Shown in pieces: positions 1 through 7,538 of a stretch of DNA of 64,000 nt. The DNA is from Burkholderiaceae bacterium. Its GTDB lineage: Bacteria; Pseudomonadota; Gammaproteobacteria; Burkholderiales; Burkholderiaceae. The translations under genes were made by a program, and so were the position numbers. The notes under the pieces were generated by a model. The model saw only the letters and a list, made by a program, of their open reading frames with translations. It searched no databases and had not been told where the DNA came from. Location of the stretch: assembly GCA_947448625.1 (NCBI GenBank), contig CANFOT010000004.1, forward strand, positions 1 to 64,000, written 5' to 3'. The first letter of the stretch is position 1. Each line of letters opens with the position of its first letter.

Positions 1-98
1 GTCAGGTAGTAGTGTCCGTAATGAGTTTGTTATACAAGCATTACTGCAAGAAGTAATCGTTTGAAATTATCAAGTTGTTTTTTAAAAGGGAGTTCAAT

Positions 99-311
99 AT
101 GAAATGTAACGTCGGTGGTATCGATCGTATTTTAAGAATCTCAGTAGGTATTGTCTTGGTAGCGCTCGCGGCGAACGGTATCGTAGGCTGGTGGGGTTGG
201 CTCGGCATAATCCCTTTAGCGACTGGTATTTTCCGTTTCTGCCCAGCGTATCCACTGTTGGGAGTGAATTCTTGCGGAACTTCATGCGGCAAAGATTCTT
301 GTTGTAAGTAA
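99..311 (+). CDS. DUF2892 (YgaP-like) small inner-membrane protein
   Basis: A 70-residue protein resembling the DUF2892 transmembrane family. It opens with MKCNVGGIDR, the usual cytoplasmic start of the family, followed by a hydrophobic stretch broken by a Gly/Trp-rich turn (residues about 11-45), consistent with one membrane hairpin. The C-terminus is rich in cysteine (CGTSCGKDSCCK), which may bind metal or handle sulfur, since relatives are often fused to or next to rhodanese domains. I chose the ATG at 99 over the upstream TTG at 75 because AAAAGGGAG lies just before it and the family begins at this Met. No partner gene is visible; a strong terminator follows directly. Confidence 0.8.
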   Translation: MKCNVGGIDRILRISVGIVLVALAANGIVGWWGWLGIIPLATGIFRFCPAYPLLGVNSCGTSCGKDSCCK

Positions 312-328
312 GTCTTCTGAAGTTTGAC

Positions 329-374
329 TAAGGCGTATTGAGGGATAAGCGCTCAATACGCCTTATTTTTATTT
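329..374. terminator. Bidirectional intrinsic terminator
   Basis: A 14-bp perfect stem (TAAGGCGTATTGAG at 329-342, CTCAATACGCCTTA at 352-365) with a 9-nt loop is followed by TTTTTATTT. It ends the DUF2892 gene on the plus strand, and the stop codon of the converging minus-strand gene lies inside its right arm. Confidence 0.85.
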
Positions 375-799
375 AGGGCACTAGCGTTTTTTGCATAAAC
401 GCCGTGGAGCAAAAAGATGCCAAAAAAGGTGAGGCCGATAATCCAATGTGTTGCGATAACTGTTTCTCGAATTTCTTCGGGCCCATAGTAAAGCAAGGCG
501 CCCGAGATTAACAAGGCGCTTAAAAAAGCCAACTGGCTTAGGCCACTTAATAGCTTCCTCTTAGACTTTAGTCCCGCTTTGAGGTGAAATGGTAAGACTG
601 AGCCTAGAGCCATCGTCGCAAACATTGCAGCGATTCCATGCCACACCAAAATCGAGTGAGCGCCCAATACAGCGCGTTCAATCTGGAATTCATGACCAAG
701 TAAGTACGCTGTGCCGCTGAGGGAGCAACTTAATAGGCCAATGAGGACAAAATATCTTTGCCATGACGGCATTTTTCCTAAGCGACTGGTATTTTTCAT
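353..799 (-). CDS. Small four-helix, histidine-rich membrane protein (possible b-type cytochrome)
   Basis: A 148-residue integral membrane protein with about four hydrophobic helices (residues roughly 16-34, 48-72, 83-104 and 113-133). Histidines at about 36, 48, 54, 72, 118 and 131 lie in or near the helices (VWHG, ATHW, LLHG), which fits axial haem b ligation in DUF4405-like or ferric-reductase-like cytochromes. No Pfam-level match can be proved by eye. It is the last gene of a tight operon and overlaps the apbE stop by 4 bp (ATGA). Its partners are an FMN-binding protein and its flavin transferase, so the likely role is to pass electrons across the membrane to the periplasmic flavoprotein (inference). 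Confidence 0.6.
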   Translation of the reverse strand: MKNTSRLGKMPSWQRYFVLIGLLSCSLSGTAYLLGHEFQIERAVLGAHSILVWHGIAAMFATMALGSVLPFHLKAGLKSKRKLLSGLSQLAFLSALLISGALLYYGPEEIRETVIATHWIIGLTFFGIFLLHGVYAKNASALNKNKAY

Positions 800-1623
800 G
801 CTGTTAGGGTGTTTGGAATTTTGATGGCTTGAGCAGAAAAATATTTCAAGCAGGGGTGTTCAATGTTCTCAGAAATGCTAGCTACCTTTGTTAAGGCATC
901 TGCATATACGCATTGATTTGCCATGACTGAGTAAGACTCTGCAAACTCAACGTGAGCTTGATTGATGGGATTGATCATGAAGCTTTTTGAACCAGCGTCT
1001 CTTTTCGAAAAATAGAGACTACTAGTGGCGATTGCTCCAGCCTTTATGCTGCCAATCAGAATGAGTTCATGAGGCCTAGCTGGATTGCGGATGTGAATAT
1101 CCTGAGTATGGTCGCCAAATACGCGCATATCCCCACCAGCATTAACGGAGGCAGATGCGATATTGTGAGCCTGCAGAATCTCAACCGCCTTATCCACCGC
1201 ATACCCCTTGGCAATGCCACCAAGATCAAGGCAGAGTGGTAAACGCGATCGAACTAGGGTGGGCTCAATAAACAGGAGATCTTCAATGCCTCCAAAAGAA
1301 CTGGCATTGAGTTGGAAGTGTTTTGGAAGGAGCTTAGCTTCTACTAAGCGATGCCCAATCCCACAATTAAATATCCCTTGTGACTCTCTGTGGATCTCTT
1401 TCGATATCTGTAGGACTTCCGCAGTCCAAGCGTCAATTCTGAGGGGCTTTAGATGCGCGGAGGTATTGATTTTGGTAAGTTCACTTTCTGGGTTATGAAA
1501 ACCCATTAAAGATTGAACTTGCTCAATAGCCGTAAAAGCCTCTCTGAGTGCCACGGAGGAATGTGATTCATCTTTTATCGCAATTTCTACGAAGGTACCT
1601 AAGAGGGGCTTGCAACGAATCAT
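796..1623 (-). CDS. apbE: FAD:protein FMN transferase, ApbE family
   Basis: ApbE attaches FMN through a phosphoester bond to a Thr/Ser of a target protein. The 275-residue sequence shows the family signatures PLLGTFVEI near the N-terminus, LDLGGIAKGYAVD in the middle (FAD site), SVNAGGDMRVFG and a C-terminal ADALTKVA (metal site). It has no signal peptide or lipobox, unlike many periplasmic ApbEs, so flavinylation may occur in the cytoplasm. It overlaps the upstream FMN-binding gene by 4 bp and the downstream membrane gene by 4 bp, implying translational coupling and marking the FMN-binding protein as its substrate. Family assignment is firm; the compartment is inferred. Confidence 0.9.
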   Translation of the reverse strand: MIRCKPLLGTFVEIAIKDESHSSVALREAFTAIEQVQSLMGFHNPESELTKINTSAHLKPLRIDAWTAEVLQISKEIHRESQGIFNCGIGHRLVEAKLLPKHFQLNASSFGGIEDLLFIEPTLVRSRLPLCLDLGGIAKGYAVDKAVEILQAHNIASASVNAGGDMRVFGDHTQDIHIRNPARPHELILIGSIKAGAIATSSLYFSKRDAGSKSFMINPINQAHVEFAESYSVMANQCVYADALTKVASISENIEHPCLKYFSAQAIKIPNTLTA

Positions 1624-2174
1624 TTTGCTTTAAGTGTTTGAGCTTGATTTTTGAGGGCAATGTCATAAAGGACTGCAACACGCTTCACCCCGTCTGTGAG
1701 ATGTTTACAGGAGAGCGTGGCCCCACCAATATTCTGAATATCTTGATTGAGCTTAATTGGATCCGCCGCCGTTTTTCCAATGAATTGCTTGCGCCACTGA
1801 GCCTCCGCTACTTCGTAACCGTATGACTCAACATAATCTAATATCTCAATTCCGAGTACTGCCCCAGTGGGGCTAAGTGCCACTGCATAGGTAATCATTT
1901 CATGTTTACCAACTACCTCATCTACGATGAACCAGCCACCATCAGCAGTCTTCCAAATTCGATCTCCTTGAAAGGGATGGCGAACACTTGAAGCGGCGCG
2001 CATTTTGTCCTGTAGCTCATCCGTAATGATGATGGGGTTCTTGGTTAGCGACTTGTTGGGGATGAGTATTTTTTGCGCTTGCTCCACGGATACATAAATC
2101 TTGGCATGGGCCACGATCGGTGCAGTTACAGCAGCTAAGCCGATGATGAGTAGGGGGTTAGGCTTCCAGTACAT
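1620..2174 (-). CDS. Periplasmic FMN-binding domain protein (ApbE substrate)
   Basis: A 184-residue exported protein. Residues 1-24 form a signal peptide (hydrophobic LLIIGLAAVTAPIVAHA). The C-terminal half is an FMN-binding domain like those of NqrC/RnfG, with GGATLSCKHLTDGV holding the expected flavinylation Thr (about T153) in place of the usual SGAT motif. The ATG at 2174 was preferred to a start at 2228, because the longer version overlaps the upstream gene and adds a charged leader that would spoil the signal peptide. It is followed by ApbE, which would load its FMN. The likely role is a one-electron carrier in the periplasm between the membrane protein at 353-799 and an unknown acceptor, possibly ferric iron. 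Confidence 0.8.
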   Translation of the reverse strand: MYWKPNPLLIIGLAAVTAPIVAHAKIYVSVEQAQKILIPNKSLTKNPIIITDELQDKMRAASSVRHPFQGDRIWKTADGGWFIVDEVVGKHEMITYAVALSPTGAVLGIEILDYVESYGYEVAEAQWRKQFIGKTAADPIKLNQDIQNIGGATLSCKHLTDGVKRVAVLYDIALKNQAQTLKAK

Positions 2175-2190
2175 GATTTTTATTCTTTTT

Positions 2191-3105
2191 TTAGTTAAGA
2201 GGGAAACCCACTTTGACAATGAATTCATTTACGGAGTGGCTATCCCAGACGCGAGCATTAGAGCATTCAGCGGTACCGTCCCCCATGCAAGTATTTCCTT
2301 TTAACTGGTAGCGCCATGCACCGGTAACCCACCAATCTTTTTCTGCGTAATGTAAGTTAGGGCCAACAAAGGTAGCCTTTTGCACCTGATTTTGTAAGTT
2401 ATAGCTAGAGTAGTCGTTATGAAAACGAGCCTCAACGCCACCAGACCACTTGGGCGCGAATCGGTAACTAGCCCCAACAAGAAAGTCGAGCATAGATTCT
2501 GGGACATTACCGTTACCAACAAACTTCAATTGTTCGTTTGCGACAACTACGTTTCCGGCCAACACCAATTTGTCATCGATAAAGTTTGACTGAAGCAATA
2601 ACCTTGCCTCTATCTCATTCTTATTCTTCCCAATGGTTGGTTCCAAATAGACTCCCACACCAACTGGTGAGGTAACAGGATTGGTAATTCGATAAATTGC
2701 CTCCAGTGACCCACCTTCAACTCCACCTTTTCTGTAGGGTGAGGCTGGGTTGTGTGATTCTGGGACGGGTTGCCCGCCTGTACATGTAGGGCTGTCACCG
2801 CATGCTTCTGGATTAGTGTAGTTTTGGTTTGCATTGACGTAATAGGCATTGAGATAGCCAGCGAGCTGAAAATCGTTGGTGACGCCATACTCCAATTCAG
2901 AGCGTGAGAACCAAGCGTTGTATGACCCTGCAGCTTGTTGCTTGTTGAGTTGTAGGCGCTGCTCAAACTCCAATTTTCCTTTTGGCTGGAGATCTAGGGT
3001 GTAGATCCAACCAAACGCACCTTCTCCCGCGTTGGCAAAGGAGAAATGCAAGGCTGTGGCCAGTAAGGCGGCAAATAGGGCTATTCGTTTGATAGTCAGT
3101 TTCAT
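2191..3105 (-). CDS. Outer-membrane protein, DUF6662-like, first gene of Fur-box operon
   Basis: A 304-residue exported protein with signal peptide (residues 1-26, cleavage near FANA-GEG). The rest alternates short amphipathic strands, as in a beta-barrel (for example FEQRLQLN, SELEYGV, FQLAGYLNAYYVN), and ends WRYQLKG...VNEFIVKVGFPLN. It resembles DUF6662 proteins; that name is from memory of the family. Two Cys pairs lie in predicted loops (EACGDSPTC and NTCMGDGTAEC). It heads the operon with the FMN-binding protein, apbE and the membrane protein, and tandem Fur-like boxes lie just upstream, so iron starvation should induce it. It could be a porin-like channel or a scaffold for the periplasmic flavoprotein. 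Confidence 0.7.
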   Translation of the reverse strand: MKLTIKRIALFAALLATALHFSFANAGEGAFGWIYTLDLQPKGKLEFEQRLQLNKQQAAGSYNAWFSRSELEYGVTNDFQLAGYLNAYYVNANQNYTNPEACGDSPTCTGGQPVPESHNPASPYRKGGVEGGSLEAIYRITNPVTSPVGVGVYLEPTIGKNKNEIEARLLLQSNFIDDKLVLAGNVVVANEQLKFVGNGNVPESMLDFLVGASYRFAPKWSGGVEARFHNDYSSYNLQNQVQKATFVGPNLHYAEKDWWVTGAWRYQLKGNTCMGDGTAECSNARVWDSHSVNEFIVKVGFPLN

Positions 3106-3130
3106 GATGATCAGAGGTTGGTGGGTAAAA

Positions 3131-3176
3131 GTAATTGATAATCATTCGCAATATACAGCAAATGAGAATAGTTATC
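3131..3176 (-). promoter_or_regulatory. Tandem Fur boxes upstream of the flavin/haem operon
   Basis: Two 19-bp windows, 3131-3149 (core TTGATAATCATT) and 3158-3176 (core AATGAGAATA...TTATC), each match 14 of 19 positions of the classical Fur consensus GATAATGATAATCATTATC. They lie 26-70 bp upstream of the start codon at 3105, where a repressor would block transcription. By established knowledge this predicts iron-dependent repression of the operon 3105-353. Confidence 0.75.
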
Positions 3177-3253
3177 AATTGAGGAAATAACCACACCATG
3201 CTTGGTGTTGAGATTTACTCTGCAGATCAACTGAGCCTGTAAGATCCATAGCC

Positions 3254-3496
3254 ATGGATTCCGAAGCCCTTGAGAAACTTGTCACCATGAAAATGCCTTT
3301 TGGCAAACATGCGGGTCGTGCCCTTGCCGACTTACCAGGCAATTATTTAGCGTGGTTTGCTCGTGAAGGATTTCCCAAGAGTGAGCTTGGTCAGTTACTA
3401 GAGTTAATGCATACCCTCGATCACAATGGTTTACGGGGATTATTGGCGCCGATCCAGCGGGCCCATGGGATTCCTACTCGCACGCGCGAGTTTTAG
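3254..3496 (+). CDS. DUF3820 family protein
   Basis: An 80-residue cytosolic protein with the DUF3820 pattern: MPFGKHAG near the N-terminus, then LADLPGNYLAWFAREGFPKS and a helical C-terminus. The family is sometimes annotated as a putative quorum-sensing-regulated virulence factor, but no biochemical role is established that I know of. The gene is alone on its strand, between the Fur-regulated promoter and the convergent nuclease gene, 3 bp from the end of the latter. Family assignment is good, function unknown. Confidence 0.8.
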   Translation: MDSEALEKLVTMKMPFGKHAGRALADLPGNYLAWFAREGFPKSELGQLLELMHTLDHNGLRGLLAPIQRAHGIPTRTREF

Positions 3497-3499
3497 TGA

Positions 3500-4519
3500 T
3501 TACTTAGAGCGCACTATCGCTATCACGCGATTTCGCTCGTAACTCACGTTGGGTGAAGCTGGCGGACTACTTTGGGAGAGGGTCGGCTGTATAAGCCCTT
3601 GCGCCCCAATCTCTTGCGCTAGCTTTTGGGCCAATTCAAGATTACGGTCATATTGAATCTGCACGCTAGCAACCTTTCCTGCTTTGATGCTGGCAATCAC
3701 CGCCGCCACTTTTTCGGAAGAGTACTGATCGAAGAAGACGGGGTACCAAGCGCCTATTGCTTGCTTAGCCTCAGCCATAGCTTTGGTGGGCTGAGCATTG
3801 AATTTGTCATCACCACTATCTATAGGGAGATGAAAGTCGATACCTGTTTTCTGAACGAGCTCTGAGTACGGTATGGGTGGACTCATTTGGGCTTCATCAG
3901 TGTTCTCAACCCAGTAAGCCCACGCCAATCTTTTGCTTGGGTCATAAACTAGCTTATATAGATGGCTTGGGATCGTGACTTTGCTTTTACCAATACTGCC
4001 AGCATGGCCAACGGATCCAGTAAACACGTAAATATCACCTTGGGCGCGCTTGACATACATCCTAGTTGGTTCTTCAACGCGTTTTGCCCAGATGCCCTGG
4101 TTGTTTTGTCTTGCTTGCGGCATCATATTTGCTAGGGAGAACGACTGCGCCATCCCCCTCTCCTGCGTCATGTCACCAGCAGGGACGTTGTGTCCGCGGT
4201 CATACCCGCTGCCTCGATAGTCAGTTAGTAGGGCGCGCTCATGAAAAGGAAGTCTAGCTTCTTCATAAAACTGGTTTGTACGACGAGGATGAGGTGCTTT
4301 CAGTTGAGTGGCATTGAGCTTCTCAACGGTATAAATAGGCCTTTTGTCGCTAGGTGAGTAGTAGATCGCGAAATCGTCAAAACACAGGTCTCGCCCTGCT
4401 TGAGTTGTACTGGGGATGCTCTGTGTGGGGAAAAGATCTTTACATTGATCAAAGAGTGCAGAGGCACTCAGTGGTAGCCAGAGGGCAATTAAGAGAGGGA
4501 GTTTGGCTAACCATTGCAT
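3500..4519 (-). CDS. Secreted DNA/RNA non-specific endonuclease (NUC1 family)
   Basis: A 339-residue exported nuclease. Residues 1-21 are a signal peptide (LPLLIALWLPLSASA). The betabeta-alpha-metal active site is clear: YDRGHNVPAGDM at about residues 106-117 (general base H110), followed by the metal-ligand region FSLANMMPQARQNN (Asn about 129). It would cut DNA and RNA non-specifically in the periplasm or outside the cell. After the nuclease domain (to about residue 250) there is an Ala/Gln-rich C-terminal extension with no family I recognise. Conserved Cys pairs may form disulfides. Its 5' side carries an unusual 19-bp inverted repeat (4595-4732). Confidence 0.88.
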   Translation of the reverse strand: MQWLAKLPLLIALWLPLSASALFDQCKDLFPTQSIPSTTQAGRDLCFDDFAIYYSPSDKRPIYTVEKLNATQLKAPHPRRTNQFYEEARLPFHERALLTDYRGSGYDRGHNVPAGDMTQERGMAQSFSLANMMPQARQNNQGIWAKRVEEPTRMYVKRAQGDIYVFTGSVGHAGSIGKSKVTIPSHLYKLVYDPSKRLAWAYWVENTDEAQMSPPIPYSELVQKTGIDFHLPIDSGDDKFNAQPTKAMAEAKQAIGAWYPVFFDQYSSEKVAAVIASIKAGKVASVQIQYDRNLELAQKLAQEIGAQGLIQPTLSQSSPPASPNVSYERNRVIAIVRSK

Positions 4520-5035
4520 TACTTGTCAGTGTAATGAGTGCCATCAGGAAGAGAGGAATTTTCCTCTTGTTCGGTAATCAAGTTAGCTATAGAGCTAGTA
4601 TTTATCAGGACTTTTGAACATCTTGGTTATTTGTTTTCTTGAATTGCAAAGCCCTATCACCAAGGCAAATTCAACTTGAGGCAATCGGCTCAGAACACTA
4701 GCTGTAGAAAAAGAAGTCCTGATCAATACTAGATGTATGGGTCTCAGCCTGCTTTTAAGGTTCAAAAATAGTAAATAAGTCGGATTTTGAAGGCTTTTTT
4801 ATTATATGAAATAAGTCCTCACTAACTTCCTTAAGTTATTGAAATTAAAGGATTAAATATAAATATTAGGGGAGTCCCTAAGGATCATCCCTATTTCAAT
4901 ACCTATAAGTTATAGAAATTGCATTCTTTATTCTTGACTTGATATAAGAACCTTCTTAGGATGACTCATGTTTTTTACTTATTGCATTGCAACATAAATC
5001 AGAAGTTTGATTCATGGGGTACTGCAAGACCATGA
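4520..5035. other. Long AT-rich intergenic region
   Basis: A gap of 516 bp between the divergent nuclease and transglycosylase genes. It holds the inverted-repeat element at 4595-4732, a pair of loosely repeated segments (AAGTTATTGAAATT near 4833 and AAGTTATAGAAATT near 4909), and presumably both promoters. I see no convincing coding sequence or tRNA in it. Confidence 0.6.
4595..4732. repeat. 138-bp element bounded by 19-bp near-perfect inverted repeats
   Basis: CTAGTATTTATCAGGACTT (4595-4613) is the reverse complement of 4714-4732 with a single mismatch (18 of 19). A shorter inverted repeat, TTGAATT (4639-4645) with AATTCAA (4668-4674), nests inside. This could be a decayed MITE-like element, a pair of operator half-sites, or the leader RNA of the nuclease gene, whose ATG lies 76 bp away. 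Confidence 0.6.
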
Positions 5036-6019
5036 ATGATTAAATGCTTTTCTACCAATTCGAGTGACTTACAACTAGCGCAGCCAGCAAGGGCAAGCGC
5101 GAAAGAGTTGTTGGTTCACGCTTTCTCACCTGTGTATCGGGTGATGAATGGTTTGTTGATTGTGACTGTCTTCATGATCGTAGGTCTTTGGCTCTCTGGT
5201 AATGGAACCCAGGCAGGCGCCTTTGACTTAGCCCGCATATTAGTGCCCGATGAAGCTCGCCAAATGGTTTGGCAGAACGGCTTTGGAACACTCGATCAGT
5301 ATCAAGCTGAAGCTCCAAAGGCTGTAGCTGATAAAGAGTTTGCTAATGTGATTTATGGAAAAGGCTCATTAGCGCCTAATCGTGGCTTGATGAGTGCTAG
5401 ACAGCAGACGGTTGCTCTTTTGGTGCCGGCGGTTGCTCAGGCTCAAGTAAAGCCGATCTCGCATCTATCAGATCGGATCCCTGCCTCAAAGATAGATCCG
5501 CAGGCCTTGGATTCAAAGTTAATGGTGCCAATCCAAAATCAACGCGCTGTTGCTGATTTCTTTGAGAAGAAGTACAAGCTTGATCGCGCCAAGATTGAGG
5601 AATATGTCTCCAATACCGTATTAATTGCAAAAGAGGTCAATATTGATCCTGTCTTGTTGCTGGCGGTGATTTCGGTTGAGTCTAATTTCAATCCGCTGAC
5701 AAAGAGTCAGGCTGGGGCGGAAGGCTTGATGCAGGTGATGACCTCAATTCATCAAGATAAGTACGCTTTGTATGGCGGGGCTACGGATGCAGTTAAGCCT
5801 GAAGTCAACATTCGGGTGGGCGCATATATTTTGAAGTACCTGATTGCCACTAGCGGCTCATTGCGCAATGGCTTGAAATATTATGTTGGCGCTGCAAATG
5901 CCGAGAATGATGGCGGCTACGCCGATAAGGTGATGGCAGAAAGAAATCGCTTGATTGGTTTATGCCAGCCAGCAATACAAAATAAATTAACGCTGAACGG
6001 CAAAGATTTGCGTTCGTAA
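5036..6019 (+). CDS. Membrane-anchored lytic transglycosylase (SLT domain)
   Basis: A 327-residue protein that would cleave peptidoglycan glycan strands. A single N-terminal transmembrane segment (residues about 37-54, GLLIVTVFMIVGLWLSG) anchors it in the inner membrane. A linker of about 120 residues follows. The C-terminal SLT domain (about 180-315) carries the catalytic Glu in AVISVESNFNP (E215), then QAGAEGLMQVM and the downstream KYYVGAAN motif. The ATG at 5036 was used because the overlapping ATG at 5031 hits an immediate stop; the Shine-Dalgarno is weak. It stands alone and ends at a strong shared terminator. Confidence 0.85.
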   Translation: MIKCFSTNSSDLQLAQPARASAKELLVHAFSPVYRVMNGLLIVTVFMIVGLWLSGNGTQAGAFDLARILVPDEARQMVWQNGFGTLDQYQAEAPKAVADKEFANVIYGKGSLAPNRGLMSARQQTVALLVPAVAQAQVKPISHLSDRIPASKIDPQALDSKLMVPIQNQRAVADFFEKKYKLDRAKIEEYVSNTVLIAKEVNIDPVLLLAVISVESNFNPLTKSQAGAEGLMQVMTSIHQDKYALYGGATDAVKPEVNIRVGAYILKYLIATSGSLRNGLKYYVGAANAENDGGYADKVMAERNRLIGLCQPAIQNKLTLNGKDLRS

Positions 6020-6045
6020 TTTACGGTAGTGCTCTGGTAAAAATA

Positions 6046-6078
6046 AAGGCCACTCATTGAGTGGCCTTATTGCTTTTA
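6046..6078. terminator. Bidirectional intrinsic terminator
   Basis: AAGGCCACTCA (6046-6056) pairs with TGAGTGGCCTT (6058-6068), flanked by A-rich sequence on the left and TATTGCTTTT on the right. It serves the converging transglycosylase and FKBP genes. Confidence 0.8.
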
Positions 6079-6098
6079 ATGCCTGGTGCGCAAGGGTA

Positions 6099-6446
6099 TT
6101 AATTTACTCCGTGTAGTTCCACGTCAAATACCAATGTGGCATTTGGTGGAATGACGCCGCCAGCACCGCGTGCACCATAACCCATCTCCGAAGGAATGAT
6201 GAGGGTGCGCTTGCCACCAATCTTCATGCCCTGTACACCCTGATCCCAACCTTTGATCACATGTCCAGCGCCCAAGGGAAAGCTAAATAGTTGACCGCGA
6301 TCTAGGGAGCTATCAAACTTCTGACCCTTATTCTCAGGTGCCTTCTCATCAAATAACCAGCCGGTGTAATGGACATCTACATGATTTCCGGCAGTCGCTT
6401 CTTTGCCATCACCAACAACGGTATCTATTTTTTTAAGTTCGCTCAC
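6099..6446 (-). CDS. FKBP-type peptidyl-prolyl cis-trans isomerase
   Basis: A 115-residue single-domain FKBP, the usual length of the small cytosolic form. It shows the family landmarks VDVHYTGWL, KFDSSLDRG, FSFPLGAGHVIKGWDQGVQGMKIGGKRTLIIPSEMGYG and a final PPNATLVFDVELHGV. No signal peptide is present, so it probably acts on cytosolic proteins at Xaa-Pro bonds. It is monocistronic, divergent from the DUF6352-like gene and convergent on the transglycosylase. Confidence 0.93.
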   Translation of the reverse strand: MSELKKIDTVVGDGKEATAGNHVDVHYTGWLFDEKAPENKGQKFDSSLDRGQLFSFPLGAGHVIKGWDQGVQGMKIGGKRTLIIPSEMGYGARGAGGVIPPNATLVFDVELHGVN

Positions 6447-6521
6447 GTTTATTTTCCTCTTTGGCTGAAATTGAGGGGCTAGTATATTCTGAGCCTAATC
6501 TTTTTGTTCGAGCAAACTATC

Positions 6522-7538
6522 ATGACAAACTTTTGGCCCCATTCTGCTTATAAAACCCTTGTGGTGGGTTCGGACAATCAATTGCTGGTAACAGATCATT
6601 TTCTGCGAACCTATTTATTGCGCCCAGAGTTAAACCTGGTTCCCGAATCTTGTGATGCTGAGCGCGCTTTGCATCAGCGCTTAAGTGACAATCCTCGCTC
6701 AGTGATTTCTGAGCAAGAAATTGCTGCCATGGCAGACCCGGATATTCAGGTGAACTATCAAGTTTGGCTGCGTTATCGAAGCAAGCTATTGGCTGCCAGT
6801 TCTTTAGAAAACTTTTATATGGGTTTATTTAAGGGTGACGGCGTAGATGTACCGCCATTATTTATTGCGCAGCTGGCACAAATATTTATCAGGCATATCT
6901 TGGGTGAGGATTGCCATCCTCTAGATGCGCGCATGGGTGAGCTTTTCTTTCGAACCCAAAAGATCACCGTGCTGGAGGATAGCGTTGTGATGGGCGCAGA
7001 TGATGAGGTGGTTTCTCGTAATGCGCAAGCTGGTGAGACTGGCAACATTATGGATCTACTCAAAGGTAATTCGATGTCTATGCGCTCCATCGATTTAGAT
7101 GTCTTGCATGAAGAAAATGCTGATCTATATTGGGATAAAGATGAGAGTCATGACTTTGCAGTCCAGCTGAACTTTGGCCAGCCACCGATCAATCATTTTT
7201 GTCGCGTCCTTGAGAAATGGGTGCAGCACTTTCTAGGTGCTCAGGTACGCATTACCCCCATGCAACAAATCAACGACCCTAAATGGTCTTGGCATGTTGG
7301 CCTTGATGCTGCTGCAACCGATATCTTGAATAAGCTTTACAACAAAGAGCCGGTGGATGCTGATGAGCTTGAAAAGGTGATCTGTTTATTCCGCTTAGAT
7401 TTTATTGATGAAGCTGCCGTGACCCAAGCTCAAGCTGGAAAGCCGGTATATATGGCTATTGCCATGAATGATGAAAAGCAGTTAAAGCTGAAGCCACAAA
7501 ACCTATTATTCAATTTACCCTTGGCTAAAGTTTCTTAA
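6522..7538 (+). CDS. DUF6352-like conserved protein
   Basis: A 338-residue soluble protein without signal peptide or membrane segment. It begins MTNFWPHSAYKTL and matches my recollection of DUF6352, a family of unknown function in Burkholderiales. Conserved-looking parts include LVTDHFLRTYLLRPEL near the N-terminus, LFIRHILGED-like helices in the middle, and QINDPKWSWHVGLDAAATDILNKLY near residue 260. The ATG at 6522 is preferred to the track-like upstream ATG at 6504, since homologues begin near the MTxFW segment. Its stop overlaps the stop region of the convergent MFS gene by 4 bp. Function unknown. Confidence 0.7.
   Translation: MTNFWPHSAYKTLVVGSDNQLLVTDHFLRTYLLRPELNLVPESCDAERALHQRLSDNPRSVISEQEIAAMADPDIQVNYQVWLRYRSKLLAASSLENFYMGLFKGDGVDVPPLFIAQLAQIFIRHILGEDCHPLDARMGELFFRTQKITVLEDSVVMGADDEVVSRNAQAGETGNIMDLLKGNSMSMRSIDLDVLHEENADLYWDKDESHDFAVQLNFGQPPINHFCRVLEKWVQHFLGAQVRITPMQQINDPKWSWHVGLDAAATDILNKLYNKEPVDADELEKVICLFRLDFIDEAAVTQAQAGKPVYMAIAMNDEKQLKLKPQNLLFNLPLAKVS

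Noticed and set aside
4584-4597. Further copy of the CTTTAGCTCTAG motif near the nuclease
   Set aside because: TAGCTATAGAGCTA resembles the palindrome but differs at the centre and lacks the CTTTAG start, so it was not counted.
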